Shown: positions 1-9,471, counted from the first letter of the stretch. The stretch: DNA of 64,000 nt from [Eubacterium] saphenum (GCA_004555725.1 SFHC01000004.1:134810-198809), one strand, 5' to 3'. Numbers and translations are program-made. The notes: generated by a model from the sequence alone, not told the origin.

Positions 1-36
1 AGACGTTCCATTCTAATGGAAAGGGGATAGAATATC

Positions 37-276
37 ATGGCTATGGATAACAGACGCCGCGGCGGCATGAGAAGAAAGAAAGTATGCCAGTTCTGCGCAG
101 ATAAATCAGAAGTTATCGATTACAAGGACGTTGAGAAGCTGAAGAAGTTTGTTACTGAGAGAGGTAAGATTCTTCCGAAGAGAATCACAGGAACTTGTGC
201 TAAGCACCAGAGAGAGCTGACAACGGCAATCAAGAGAGCAAGAATCGTTGCACTCCTGCCGTATGTTGCAGACTAA
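37..276 (+). CDS. rpsR: 30S ribosomal protein S18
   Basis: Small-subunit ribosomal protein that sits on the platform of the 30S subunit and pairs with S6. The 79-residue product has the usual bacterial S18 length. It carries the S18 signature in its first half (RRKKVCQFC, then a basic central part with ILPKRITGTCAKHQR) and the typical end ALLPYV. The ATG follows a GGAAAGGGG ribosome binding site. S18 is normally last in an rpsF-ssb-rpsR operon. The other members would lie just upstream of the window edge, and a terminator-like hairpin follows at about 396-449, which fits the end of that operon. Identification is certain. Confidence 0.98.
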   Translation: MAMDNRRRGGMRRKKVCQFCADKSEVIDYKDVEKLKKFVTERGKILPKRITGTCAKHQRELTTAIKRARIVALLPYVAD

Positions 277-395
277 TTCAGTTACTCTGGATGATTAGGC
301 AGCTGACATGGATACCCATGCAGCTGACGATATACATTGAAATCAGACACGCTGGCGACACAGATCAGCTGCGCGCAAGACGTGACAGAATAAGA

Positions 396-449
396 CCGCA
401 CAGGGAGATGCAGAGGTGAGAACCAATGCACTGGCTGTGCGGTTTTTTT
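396..449 (+). terminator. Rho-independent terminator after rpsR
   Basis: An 8-bp stem CCGCACAG (396-403) / CTGTGCGG (435-442) with a long loop is followed directly by seven T residues (443-449). It lies 120 bases downstream of the rpsR stop codon. Confidence 0.7.
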
Positions 450-521
450 GTGTAATTATTTCTGCGGGAGGGTTGTCCGGCTGCGAATTGCTGTACAGAA
501 GCGGCCGGAGAAGGGGACTGT

Positions 522-1832
522 CTAGTCATCCGGATCGCAGACGCAGAAGGCCGCGTAGAGCGGAATGGAGTACAGATGGTCTGACCATCCGAAGTTCAGC
601 TCTGAGAATCGGATGCCGTAAGCCGGATGGAATTTTTCCATATAATTCTTCAGGCTTGTGGAGCGCTTATGGCGTCCGGATTTGATTTCAATCGGGACGA
701 TTTGATAGCCGTCATCGTAAATCAGGTCAATTTCCATGCTTTCTGATGGTTTATAGTAATACAGTTCGTGTCCTGAAGAAGCAAACTGCTGCATGACATA
801 GTTTTCTGTGATGCCGCCTTTATAGATATTATGCTGTGAAGAGAGCAGGTCGCGGTAATGAAATCCGCACATGGCGGTCAGTATACCTACGTCAGACATA
901 TAAATCTTGAACGATGTCGGTTTTTCGTATCCTTTTAATGGAGCTTCCGGACGTTCCAAGGCGTTGACCCGGTAAACCATTCCAGATGAGACCAGCCAGT
1001 CGAGCGGACCGGAGAAATCCCGTTTATTTCCGCCGCTTCTGACCGTGCTGTATTTGAATTTCGGGTTTTCATTGGCGAGCTGCCGGGGAACTGTGTTGTA
1101 TACTTCTGTGATTTTCACACTTTCTGCCGCACTGGTCACATATTTGGTCATATCTGCGAGATACGCCAGCTGCAGGTTCTTGTGGATCAGAGGGTCAAGA
1201 TTCAGGACCTTTTTATCCTTATGCAGGTAATCGAGTATACACTCCGGCATACCTCCTGTGAACAGATAGTCGTGGTATAAATGCAGGGCCTTTTCATGAA
1301 TCCCCTCTGCCAGATGCGTCCGGTTCAGAAATGCGTTCCGGATTCCGTCCCTGAGCAGCGTCTCATCACAGGCGATCATAAATTCCTCGAAATCCATCGG
1401 ATACATTTGATGGATGCTGACTTTCCCGACAGGGAAAGAAGTTTCAAAGCGCTCGAGTTTTACGCCAAGAAGACTGCCTGCGCATAAAATCCGGTAATCT
1501 TCCGGTGCTTCACAGAAATATTTCAGTGCAGTAATTGCACGTTCGCTGCGCTGGATTTCATCAATAAAAATAGGAGTATCACTGTTGATCACACGTCCAA
1601 GCATCTGACCGAGCTGTGTCAGAATGGCGTTCGGATCAAGGCGGCCGTCAAATATTGAAGCAATATCCGGGCGCTCTTCCAGGTTGATGTAGATATAATC
1701 CCTGTATGTGTTCTCACAGAAATGCCGGATCATCCAGGTTTTTCCGACCTGGCGCGCTCCGGTCACCATGATTGGCTTATGAAATGGAGCGCTTTCCCAT
1801 TCGGACAGGGTTTTATAAAACTTGCGAAACAT
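522..1832 (-). CDS. AAA-type ATPase with DUF4143-like C-terminal domain
   Basis: Predicted ATPase of 436 residues. The Walker A motif GARQVGKT lies at residues 25-32. The Walker B motif FIDE ends at D91-E92. A sensor-like LCAGSLLGV segment follows near residue 118. The second half ends in a nuclease-like EIKSG segment (IVPIEIKSGRHKR), which is typical of the AAA_14/DUF4143 family. These proteins are very common in Clostridia and their cellular role is unknown; several are suspected to be toxin- or defence-linked. The gene stands alone between two unrelated genes. A perfect palindrome (1925-1940) lies about 90 bases upstream of its start. Family call is firm, function unknown. Confidence 0.85.
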   Translation of the reverse strand: MFRKFYKTLSEWESAPFHKPIMVTGARQVGKTWMIRHFCENTYRDYIYINLEERPDIASIFDGRLDPNAILTQLGQMLGRVINSDTPIFIDEIQRSERAITALKYFCEAPEDYRILCAGSLLGVKLERFETSFPVGKVSIHQMYPMDFEEFMIACDETLLRDGIRNAFLNRTHLAEGIHEKALHLYHDYLFTGGMPECILDYLHKDKKVLNLDPLIHKNLQLAYLADMTKYVTSAAESVKITEVYNTVPRQLANENPKFKYSTVRSGGNKRDFSGPLDWLVSSGMVYRVNALERPEAPLKGYEKPTSFKIYMSDVGILTAMCGFHYRDLLSSQHNIYKGGITENYVMQQFASSGHELYYYKPSESMEIDLIYDDGYQIVPIEIKSGRHKRSTSLKNYMEKFHPAYGIRFSELNFGWSDHLYSIPLYAAFCVCDPDD

Positions 1833-1924
1833 CCTCGACCTCCCGTTATCCTTTGTGCGTTATGCTTCCTGCATTCATCATAGCACGAAAAAGATGAAAT
1901 GATTCAGCTTTTTTTCGTTAAAAA

Positions 1925-1940
1925 CATGAAATATTTCATG
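1925..1940. promoter_or_regulatory. 16-bp perfect palindrome, possible operator
   Basis: CATGAAATATTTCATG is a perfect palindrome, and a further CATGAAA half-site starts at 1957, 32 bases on. It lies in the 314-base gap (1833-2146) upstream of the ATPase gene on the minus strand. A plausible -10 (TATGAT on the minus strand) sits nearer that gene. No protein can be assigned; the regulatory role is inferred. Confidence 0.35.
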
Positions 1941-2072
1941 AAATAAGCGAGAAAAACATGAAACACTTCAGTTATTTTGCATATGATTTTCATCTGTATA
2001 CGGAATCCGTAAAATTTAATAAACATGATCAATCCAGACATGAAAATGCGGAACGGGAAAGAAAGGGCATCG

Positions 2073-2123
2073 AAAAAAGGCCGCTGTCCCGGACAAGGAA
2101 TCATTCTTGTTCGGGCAGCGGCC
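2073..2123 (-). terminator. Terminator of the L,D-transpeptidase gene
   Basis: An 18-19 bp stem-loop with few imperfections (2079-2097 pairing with 2106-2123) is followed on the minus strand by six T residues. It lies just past the stop codon of the L,D-transpeptidase gene. Confidence 0.85.
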
Positions 2124-2146
2124 TGTGACCGTTCTGTCTGAATATG

Positions 2147-3613
2147 TTATTTCGATGCAGCTGTGCTGCTGGCGGAAGAAGATGCGGACTCTTCCTTCAG
2201 GACCTTGATGGTCACTGTGCTTCCGGCTTTCAGCTTGCTGCCTGCTGCGGTCTGCTCATAGACCTGTCCGAAGCTGAAGTCGCCAAAGCGGTCAGCATTC
2301 TGTTTCAGTTCATCAGCAGTCAGTGTCTGGTACTCGGTCTGAACCGTGAAACCTTCCTTTTCCAGTGCTTCCTTTGCGGCAGATTCTGTCTGTCCCTTAA
2401 CATCCGGTACTTCCTTCAGGGTCTGTGCAGTGATGGTGACGGTGCTCTTTGCGACGACCTTCTTATTCTGTGTGCTGGTCAGCGCATAGATGACCGTGTA
2501 GTTTCCATCCTCGGCGAAGACGTAGCTCTTTGCCTGGCTGTATGTCATGGCTGTGGTCTTTCCGCTCGGATCCTTGACTGTTACGCGGATTGCGGCTGTT
2601 CGGTCAGACGGGCCCTGTTTTCCGGTGACTCCGGAAACGGCATTGCTGCTTCCTGTTTCAACCGTGCGGTTGGATGCGCCGCTGATGGAAGGTTTGGTTT
2701 CAATAGCCTTGACGGTGAAACGGAAGTTTACAGAGTTGGATCTTCCCCACGGATCGTTGACGTAATAGGTAACCACGTATGTTCCGGCATTCTTTGTGGA
2801 GAATGCGGAGGTGCTGATTTTCTTATACGCAGAAGATCCGGCAGCTTTCATCTGTACTTTAGTGATCTTCACGTAGTTCGTGAGGTTCATGTGGGAATTC
2901 GGATCCTTTGCTGTTACGCCGCTCTTCAGACTGTATGCAGCTCCCTGTTTCACAACGGCAGCCTTCTTCACTTTGATGACCGGCTTCGGCATCAGATGAC
3001 GGAGCGGATTGCCCTTGGCAGGGTCAGTCGGATCCCAGCTTCTGACGGCGCTTCCCGGAACTTTGATAGCCTTTGGCTTTCCGAGCGGACCGGCATTGCT
3101 GCTGGAGTAAATCGTGACTTTGGTTCCCGCCGGGCAGTTGTCATACATCCATTTGGCGTCGGCGGTAGAAACACGGATGCAGCCGTGCGATGCCTTCCGG
3201 CCGAGCTTATTGAATTCTGCTCTGGCCTGGGCATTATGCTTAGGCGCGTAATACCAGACGCTGTGAATGAAAATGCCGCCGTAGAGGTGAGCAGTGTACT
3301 GACCGTAATCAAAGAAATTGCCGTCCAGGGACATGGTCAGCCAGCGCTTCTTGGATGATGTGCGCCAGGTGCCGTTATAGGTGGTTGTTGCCGGTGAAGT
3401 ATTTACTCCGGTTGAGCAGAGCATGGCGCGGACCGGCTTCCATTTTCCGCCAATGTTCTTATATGCGGTGATGACATTACGCTTCTGGTTGACCTTCAGC
3501 CAGTATTTTCCGCTGGAAGCGGCAGAAGCCGGCTCCAGGTATGCGGCAAACAGTGTGATGACCATTGCCAGGGCCAGTATCAGCGTAATGGAACGATTGT
3601 ATGATTTCTTCAT
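2147..3613 (-). CDS. Secreted L,D-transpeptidase (YkuD) with Ig-like and PASTA domains
   Basis: Extracytoplasmic enzyme expected to make 3-3 peptidoglycan crosslinks or attach proteins to the wall. The chosen ATG at 3613 follows an AAGGAG site and starts with a clear signal peptide (MKKSYN, a hydrophobic core, then PASAA near residue 32). A longer open frame upstream to 3832 lacks this logic. The YkuD domain spans about residues 34-175 and holds the catalytic SHGCIR motif with nucleophile C145. It is followed by two or three Ig-like/bacterial adhesion-type repeats. A C-terminal PASTA domain (VPDVKGQ onward, about residues 400-475) ends in a Ser/Ala tail. PASTA domains bind muropeptides or beta-lactams, so this one probably localises the enzyme. 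It is transcribed alone. Confidence 0.92.
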   Translation of the reverse strand: MKKSYNRSITLILALAMVITLFAAYLEPASAASSGKYWLKVNQKRNVITAYKNIGGKWKPVRAMLCSTGVNTSPATTTYNGTWRTSSKKRWLTMSLDGNFFDYGQYTAHLYGGIFIHSVWYYAPKHNAQARAEFNKLGRKASHGCIRVSTADAKWMYDNCPAGTKVTIYSSSNAGPLGKPKAIKVPGSAVRSWDPTDPAKGNPLRHLMPKPVIKVKKAAVVKQGAAYSLKSGVTAKDPNSHMNLTNYVKITKVQMKAAGSSAYKKISTSAFSTKNAGTYVVTYYVNDPWGRSNSVNFRFTVKAIETKPSISGASNRTVETGSSNAVSGVTGKQGPSDRTAAIRVTVKDPSGKTTAMTYSQAKSYVFAEDGNYTVIYALTSTQNKKVVAKSTVTITAQTLKEVPDVKGQTESAAKEALEKEGFTVQTEYQTLTADELKQNADRFGDFSFGQVYEQTAAGSKLKAGSTVTIKVLKEESASSSASSTAASK

Positions 3614-3814
3614 GATATAATTGCTCCTTTTACATAATAGTGATGCGTTCCGGGTGAAAAACAAAACATATAGAAAAGTTTCGTCCGGTCTTTGCTTTAT
3701 ATACCGGACATTCGTTTTCAAACGGGAACGTAAGTTCATTATAGCCCTTGCACATACGATTTGCCACTGAATAAAACTTAAGAAGTAGAGGGGAGCTGGA
3801 AGGATGGAGAACAG

Positions 3815-3840
3815 AAAAAAGAGGCCGCACACAGGCGGCC
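3815..3840 (-). terminator. Terminator of alr
   Basis: Reading the minus strand, GGCCGC, a six-base loop, GCGGCC and then a T-rich run (TCTTTTTT) form a compact intrinsic terminator about 70 bases after the alr stop. Confidence 0.8.
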
Positions 3841-3911
3841 CCTGAAGGTCAGCAGATCTTGTCCGACCTGCCGGACGGATTTTTCATTCAGAATGAACGG
3901 AATGGATACGA

Positions 3912-5051
3912 TTATTTAACATATACCTTCGGCAGTCTCTGTCCGAACGCGCAGGTAATCTCGTAATTGATTGTGCCTGTCGCGTCTGCGATATCGTCTG
4001 CTGTAATAGAGTTCTTTCCGTCGCTTCCCATGACGATGACCTCGTCGCCGAGTTTGACGTCCGGAACATCGGTGACATCTACCATGAACTGGTCCATGCA
4101 GATGTTTCCGGCGATCGGGCATACATGACCGTTGATCAGGACTTTGCCGACCGGTGAGTACGGACGCGGATAGCCGTCTGCATATCCGATTCCGACGGTT
4201 GCAATCTTAGCCGGAGCTTTGGAGATGTACTTTCTTCCGTAGCCGACGGAGAAATCTGCCGGAACATCCTTCAGATGCACGATATTGGCTTTGACAGACA
4301 TCACCGGCTTGATGGACAGATCAGCAGGATCAACGTCGTGGGACGGATACAGTCCGTACAGAATGATGCCGGCTCTGCACTTGTCAAAATAAACCTCAGG
4401 CATTCTCATGATCGCTGCGCTGTTTGCCAGTGTGCGCTTAGGGATGCTGACGCCGGCTTTGGAAACCTCTTCATAGAAGTGGTTATAATGCGCTTCCTGA
4501 CCGTGTGCGTAGTCCAGATCTTTGGCATCGGCGGTAGAGAAGTGTGAAATCATGCCCTTAACCTTGAAGTTGGACAGTTTTTCAACTTCCTTCAGTTCTT
4601 CTGCAGCGTGTTCAGTGTCGTTCCACTGGTAGCCGATACGTCCCATGCCGGTATCTACGGCGATCAGCGCCTCAACGGTCTTGCCTTCTGCCTTTGCCGC
4701 CGCATCAATAGCGCGGGCATTCTCCAGCGAGCAGAATACCGGTGTGATGTCATATTTAACGAGCGCGTCCGCGTACATATCCGGAGTCAGCCCCAGGCAG
4801 ATGATTTCTCCCGGAATTCCGTTCTCGCGCAGTGTAGCGCCTTCTGCGAGTGTTGCAACCGCGAAAGTGTCTACGCCGTTTTCCTGCAGCACGCGTGCTG
4901 TTTCCACGCTGCCGTGCCCATAAGCGTCAGCCTTGATGACGCCGACCATCTTTGCGTTCGGGCCGATTTTCTTCTGGATGCTCTTGATGTTGTAATCCAG
5001 ATTGGAAAGATTGACTTCTACCCATGCAGGGCGCAGTGCTTCCTTATACAT
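3912..5051 (-). CDS. alr: Alanine racemase
   Basis: PLP enzyme that interconverts L- and D-alanine and supplies D-Ala for peptidoglycan. The product has 379 residues, the normal length. It contains the PLP-lysine motif VIKADAYGHG with K40 in the N-terminal barrel. The C-terminal domain carries VGYGRKY with the catalytic tyrosine, and GNICMDQFMVDV. Start ATG follows an AGGAG site. It is a single gene with its own terminator. It is distinct from the tandem racemase-like protein at 41287-43536, which has a different lysine context. Identification is firm. Confidence 0.97.
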   Translation of the reverse strand: MYKEALRPAWVEVNLSNLDYNIKSIQKKIGPNAKMVGVIKADAYGHGSVETARVLQENGVDTFAVATLAEGATLRENGIPGEIICLGLTPDMYADALVKYDITPVFCSLENARAIDAAAKAEGKTVEALIAVDTGMGRIGYQWNDTEHAAEELKEVEKLSNFKVKGMISHFSTADAKDLDYAHGQEAHYNHFYEEVSKAGVSIPKRTLANSAAIMRMPEVYFDKCRAGIILYGLYPSHDVDPADLSIKPVMSVKANIVHLKDVPADFSVGYGRKYISKAPAKIATVGIGYADGYPRPYSPVGKVLINGHVCPIAGNICMDQFMVDVTDVPDVKLGDEVIVMGSDGKNSITADDIADATGTINYEITCAFGQRLPKVYVK

Positions 5052-5148
5052 ACTTGTTCTCCTCCTTCACATTACATTCTTTTCTATTAATTTCCGCATA
5101 TTGGCATGTTGGGAATACTGAGAGTATTCAGTCATACCGCTGTGCAGA

Positions 5149-5200
5149 GAAGAGCAGTGGAAATCCAGTTCACATGCAGACGTGAATTCACACTGCTCTT
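5149..5200 (-). terminator. Hairpin after purA
   Basis: Inverted repeat AGAGCAGTG (5151-5159) / CACTGCTCT (5191-5199), 20 bases past the purA stop. The T tract is interrupted on the minus strand (CTTCTCT), so termination is probable but not certain. Confidence 0.6.
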
Positions 5201-5217
5201 TATTGGACAAAGGTTAA

Positions 5218-6507
5218 TTAGATCAAGGGTTTACGCTCGATGATGTCCTCGCGCGCAGGTCCGTTGGAGACCATGGTGATCGGGAAGCCGATCTGGCGCT
5301 CGATTTCATTAACGTATTCCTGGGCTTCCTTTGGAAGATCCTCGAATTTGCGGATACCGGTGATATCGCATTTCCAGCCCGGCATCTTCTTATAAATGGC
5401 TTTGCATCTTGCCAGGTCTGTGGTGTTCGGGAAGTCCTGTGTCTCTTTGCCGTCCAGTTCATAGCCGACGCAGAGAGGAATCTCGTCCAGGTATCCGAGC
5501 GGATCCAGTACGGTCAGAGCGACTTCTGTAGCGCCCTGCAGGGTGCATCCGTAGCGGGAAGCTACGCAGTCGTACCAGCCAACTCTTCTCGGACGTCCCG
5601 TAGTTGCTCCGAATTCTCCGCCGTCTCCGCCGCGCTTACGCAGCTCATCAGCTTCGTCGCCGTGCAGTTCAGTGACAAAATCTCCGCCGCCGACCGAGGA
5701 CGCGTATGCCTTGGTAACGGCAATGATATCCTTGATCTCATACGGCGGAACGCCTGCGCCTGCAGCTGCGTATCCGGCGATCGTGTTGGAGGATGTCGTC
5801 ATCGGGTAGATGCCGTGATCGATATCCTTCATTGTTCCCAGCTGTCCTTCAACCAGGATGGTTTTTCCTTCTTTCAGAGCCTGATGCAGGAATGCGGATG
5901 TGTGAGCCACATATGGACGAATCATCTCTCTGTATTCACAGATTGTCTTATACAGATCGTCCGGATCCAGCTCCGGTTTATGATACAAGTGCTTGATCAG
6001 GGTGTTCTTGATGGTGCAGACATTCTGAATACGTTCTTTCAGCATGTCGTCCGGCATGAACAGCTCATTGATCTGGAAGCCGATCTTTGCGTATTTATCG
6101 GAATAGCAAGGTGCAATTCCGGATTTGGTTGAACCGTATGCCTTGCCTGCGAGACGCTCTTCTTCATATCCGTCCAGCAGAATGTGGTATGGCATGACGA
6201 CCTGTGCGCGGTCGGAAACCAGAAGATGCGGCTTTGGAACACCATGGGATGTCAGATCATCGATTTCCTTCATCAGTCTCGGAATGTCCAGCGCAACGCC
6301 GTTTCCCAGTACACAGGTGGTGTGCTGGTAGAAAGCGCCGGATGGAATCATATGCAGGGAGAACTTTCCATATGAGTTTTTAATGGTGTGTCCTGCATTG
6401 GCTCCGCCCTGGAAGCGAACGACGATGTCGGCATTTTCTGCCAGCATATCGGTAATCTTTCCCTTGCCTTCATCTCCCCAGTTTGCGCCTACAATTGCTT
6501 TTACCAT
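5218..6507 (-). CDS. purA: Adenylosuccinate synthetase
   Basis: First step from IMP to AMP: condenses IMP with aspartate using GTP. The start is set at 6507 because AGGAGG lies just upstream and the protein then begins MVKAIVGANWGDEGKGK, the canonical N-terminus with the GTP-binding loop GDEGKGK (residues 11-17). The upstream frame extension would enter the purB end and is rejected. The 429-residue length is typical. Further family motifs include the GATTGRPRR segment. It lies 25 bases downstream of purB on the same strand, so the two AMP-branch enzymes form an operon. Confidence 0.97.
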   Translation of the reverse strand: MVKAIVGANWGDEGKGKITDMLAENADIVVRFQGGANAGHTIKNSYGKFSLHMIPSGAFYQHTTCVLGNGVALDIPRLMKEIDDLTSHGVPKPHLLVSDRAQVVMPYHILLDGYEEERLAGKAYGSTKSGIAPCYSDKYAKIGFQINELFMPDDMLKERIQNVCTIKNTLIKHLYHKPELDPDDLYKTICEYREMIRPYVAHTSAFLHQALKEGKTILVEGQLGTMKDIDHGIYPMTTSSNTIAGYAAAGAGVPPYEIKDIIAVTKAYASSVGGGDFVTELHGDEADELRKRGGDGGEFGATTGRPRRVGWYDCVASRYGCTLQGATEVALTVLDPLGYLDEIPLCVGYELDGKETQDFPNTTDLARCKAIYKKMPGWKCDITGIRKFEDLPKEAQEYVNEIERQIGFPITMVSNGPAREDIIERKPLI

Positions 6508-6532
6508 AGTTGATATTCCTCCTATCCTACGA

Positions 6533-7969
6533 TTAAACGTTGATTTCAGCCTTGCGTCCGAGGACGGACTCATGCGCTGAAAGAATAGGCTTTATGACCC
6601 CGTTAAGAAACTCGGTTGTCTGCTCTGGTGCGCGTCCAACATAGTTTTCTGGCTTCAAAACCTTCTGTAAAGCCTCTTTTGATGTATTAAAGAGAGGGTC
6701 TGCAGCGATCAGATCGAGCAGATTGTTCGGTTTTCCCTCTTCTTTAACCGTTTTAGATGCCTGCATGGAGAGCTCACGGATGCGTTCGTGAAGCTCCTGG
6801 CGGTCGCCGCCGGCTTTCACAGCATCCATCATGATGTTCTCCGTTGCCATGAACGGGAGCTCAGCCATGAGATGTGATTCAATGACCTTTGGATATACCA
6901 CGAGGCCGTCGGAAATATTGATGTATAATTCAAGAATCGCGTTGGTTGCGAGAAAAGCCTCAGAAACGCTGATTCTTTTGTTTGCAGAGTCATCGAGTGT
7001 GCGCTCGAACCACTGTGTCGCGGCAGTTAGCTGCGGATTCATTGCGTCGCTCATCACATAGTTGGCAAGGGAAGCCATTCTCTCAGAACGCATAGGATTG
7101 CGCTTGTATGCCATCGCAGAAGAACCGATCTGATGCTTTTCAAATGGTTCCTCGACTTCCTTCATGTGCTGGAGCAGACGGATGTCGTTGGAGAACTTGT
7201 GTGCAGACTGTGCGATTCCGGCAAGTACGTTCAGCACGCGGCTGTCGACTTTGCGGGAATAGGTCTGGCCGGAAACCGCGTAAACGTGACGGAATCCCAT
7301 CTTATCCGCGATCATCTGATCCAGCTGGCGGCATTTCTCGTGGTCGCCGTTGAACAGCTCCAGAAAAGACGCCTGTGTTCCTGTAGTCCCTTTACATCCG
7401 AGCAGTTTCAGAGAATCCAGAACATAGTTCAGATCCTCAAGATCCATAACCAGATCCTGCAGCCAGAGCGTTGCGCGCTTTCCAACTGTGGTCGGCTGCG
7501 CCGGCTGATAATGCGTAAACGCGAGCGTCGGCTGATCTTTATATTCATCTGCGAATACAGCCAGACGGTCCATGGCGTTCAGCAGCTGAACACGGATCAG
7601 TTTCAGCGCTTCTGCCATGATAATCATATCTGTATTATCTCCGACATAGCAGGATGTCGCACCGAGGTGGATGATCGGCTTTGCCTTCGGGCACTGTTTT
7701 CCGTAAGCGTAAACATGAGACATAACATCGTGGCGGACTTCTTTCTCTCTTGCCTCTGCCACTTCATAGTTAATGTCGTCCTTATGGGCTTTCAGTTCAT
7801 CGATCTGTTCCTGTGTAATATCCAGTCCCAGTTCCTTCTCCGATTCTGCGAGCGCGATCCAGAGACGTCTCCATGTCTTGAATTTCATCTCCGGCGAGAA
7901 TAAATACTTCATTTCTTTACTCGCGTATCTTGTTGATAAAGGGCTGGTGTAGCTGGTTCTGTCTGCCAT
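6533..7969 (-). CDS. purB: Adenylosuccinate lyase
   Basis: Cleaves adenylosuccinate to AMP and fumarate, and SAICAR to AICAR. The product has 478 residues. Recognisable motifs are THYQPAQPTTVGKR (catalytic His region) and the fumarase/aspartase signature SSAMAYKRNP. Of two in-frame ATGs, the inner one at 7969 has GGAGG at good spacing. The outer one at 7975 is one base from it, so 7969 is preferred. It is the first gene of a purB-purA operon with a strong promoter at 8051-8079. Identification is certain. Confidence 0.97.
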   Translation of the reverse strand: MADRTSYTSPLSTRYASKEMKYLFSPEMKFKTWRRLWIALAESEKELGLDITQEQIDELKAHKDDINYEVAEAREKEVRHDVMSHVYAYGKQCPKAKPIIHLGATSCYVGDNTDMIIMAEALKLIRVQLLNAMDRLAVFADEYKDQPTLAFTHYQPAQPTTVGKRATLWLQDLVMDLEDLNYVLDSLKLLGCKGTTGTQASFLELFNGDHEKCRQLDQMIADKMGFRHVYAVSGQTYSRKVDSRVLNVLAGIAQSAHKFSNDIRLLQHMKEVEEPFEKHQIGSSAMAYKRNPMRSERMASLANYVMSDAMNPQLTAATQWFERTLDDSANKRISVSEAFLATNAILELYINISDGLVVYPKVIESHLMAELPFMATENIMMDAVKAGGDRQELHERIRELSMQASKTVKEEGKPNNLLDLIAADPLFNTSKEALQKVLKPENYVGRAPEQTTEFLNGVIKPILSAHESVLGRKAEINV

Positions 7970-8050
7970 TTCCATTCCTCCGTTCCTGGTGCGGCGGCAA
8001 ATTGCAACTGTCCAAGATCACTGCCGTTATGATCATCTCGAACAAACTGA

Positions 8051-8079
8051 ATTATATCATCTGAACGTGTAATCTTCAA
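8051..8079 (-). promoter_or_regulatory. Promoter of purB-purA
   Basis: On the minus strand, TTGAAG (8074-8079), a 17-base spacer and TATAAT (8051-8056). The -35 box lies inside the hairpin that follows the upstream CoA-transferase gene. Confidence 0.7.
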
Positions 8080-8108
8080 CACCGACCGGGAAAGGCCGGT
8101 GTTGAAGA
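8073..8108 (-). terminator. Hairpin after the CoA-transferase gene
   Basis: A 12-bp arm TCTTCAACACCG (8073-8084) pairs with CGGTGTTGAAGA (8097-8108). There is no good T run on the minus strand, so it may be a weak terminator or a 3-prime stabilising hairpin. Confidence 0.5.
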
Positions 8109-8115
8109 AGGGTAA

Positions 8116-9471
8116 TTAAAGAGAAAGTCTGCTCGTGTTCGTCCAGATTCCCATCTTTTCTGCGTCGCGGATCAATTCCTCCCGGAAGTCCGGATGTGCA
8201 ATCTGAATCAGCGCCTCTGCGCGTTTCCAGGTGGACTTTCCTTTCAGGCTGGCCGCGCCGTATTCGGTGACGACATAGTGTACCGCTGCTCTCGGAGTCG
8301 TTACGATGGAACCGAGCGGAAGAGCCGGCTTAATCAGAGATTCCGTGGTGCCGTCCCTTTTTGTCCTTGTAGAATGAAGGCAGATGAAACTTTTGCCTCC
8401 GCGCGAGCCATACGCGCCCTGGACAAAGTCCAGCTGGCCGCCGGTTCCGCTGATATGCTGGAATCCCGCAGACTCGGCGTTTACCTGACCGAACAGATCC
8501 AGATCGATTGCTCCGTTTACGGAAATCATCTTTTCAATGCTGCTGATGACATGGACATCATTGACATAGCTTACCGGAGCCGCGCAGCATTTCTGGTTGT
8601 GATCCAGAAAGTCGTAGAGTTTTCTGGTGCCGCCGGCAAACGCGTATACGATCTTTCCCGGAATCGAGGAGTGGCTGCTGGTCAGTTTCCCTGCATTATA
8701 CAGGTCTACATAAGCATCCGTCAGCATCTCGGTATGTGCGCCCAGGTCCGTCCGGTCCGACTCACACAGCATCTGTCCGATCATGTTCGGCAATGCGCCG
8801 ATTCCAAGCTGCAGCGTGCTTCCGCTTTCGATCAGGTTGACGACGGTTTCCGCGATTTTCCGGTCTTTATCGTCCGCCGGACGGGATGTGATTTCCGGAA
8901 TGTCCGGATTATCTCCCTCGACGACTGCGTCAACTTCACTCAGGTTCAGCTCGGTCTGTATTCCGTGGACAAAAGGCAGCTTGTCATTGGTTTCGACAAT
9001 TACTTTTTTCGCCCCTTTCAGGTAACCGCGTACATCCGTGAGCGCAGGCCCGATATTGAAGTTGCCCCACTGATCCATCGGTGTGGTCTGAATGATGAGC
9101 ACGTCAGCAGGTTCTTCCTCGGCCCAGTATTTTGGGCTTTCGCGGAAGAATATCGGTGTGAACCAGCAGCGTCCGTTCTTGCTGTGTTTCCTGTCCAGGC
9201 CGCTGAAGTGGCCGCAGGTAAACTGTATTTGTGAATTATCAGAGGTCTCGCGGTACACTGCCGGTTCGTGCATGGTCAGTGTGTTTACCAGTTCCAGATG
9301 ATCAAGTTCTCCATTCTTCAGGCGTTCGGCCAGTGCCTCATCAACTGCGTGCGGCGCGGTATAGCCGAATCCGTAACTGATGCGGTCGCCCGCGCTTATC
9401 AGGCCGGCCGCTTCCTGCGGGGACATCTTCTTTTCACTGTATTTCTTCGAAATCTCAGAAAGTTTGTACAT
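8116..9471 (-). CDS. Acetyl-CoA hydrolase/transferase family CoA-transferase (butyryl- or 4-hydroxybutyrate type)
   Basis: Moves CoA between acyl-CoA and a carboxylate, most likely acetate, in fermentation. The product has 451 residues when started at the ATG at 9471, which has GAGGAG upstream; the long upstream extension has no support. N-terminal AGDRISYGFGYTAPHA and the central LGIGALPN are family hallmarks. HTEMLTD contains the glutamate expected to form the enzyme-CoA thioester. ISGTGGQLDFVQGA and the C-terminal VVTEYGAASL also match. This family includes butyryl-CoA:acetate and 4-hydroxybutyrate CoA-transferases, and the exact substrate cannot be told by eye. It stands alone; neighbours are purB and an aminopeptidase. 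Confidence 0.88.
   Translation of the reverse strand: MYKLSEISKKYSEKKMSPQEAAGLISAGDRISYGFGYTAPHAVDEALAERLKNGELDHLELVNTLTMHEPAVYRETSDNSQIQFTCGHFSGLDRKHSKNGRCWFTPIFFRESPKYWAEEEPADVLIIQTTPMDQWGNFNIGPALTDVRGYLKGAKKVIVETNDKLPFVHGIQTELNLSEVDAVVEGDNPDIPEITSRPADDKDRKIAETVVNLIESGSTLQLGIGALPNMIGQMLCESDRTDLGAHTEMLTDAYVDLYNAGKLTSSHSSIPGKIVYAFAGGTRKLYDFLDHNQKCCAAPVSYVNDVHVISSIEKMISVNGAIDLDLFGQVNAESAGFQHISGTGGQLDFVQGAYGSRGGKSFICLHSTRTKRDGTTESLIKPALPLGSIVTTPRAAVHYVVTEYGAASLKGKSTWKRAEALIQIAHPDFREELIRDAEKMGIWTNTSRLSL

Noticed and set aside
416..685. 89-codon frame after rpsR
   Set aside because: It begins inside the rpsR terminator and runs antisense into the AAA ATPase gene; Arg/Ser-rich noise.
2144..3358. 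404-codon plus-strand frame
   Set aside because: It lies exactly antisense to the L,D-transpeptidase, which has a signal peptide, catalytic motif, RBS and terminator. The frame reads as Cys/Arg-rich noise.
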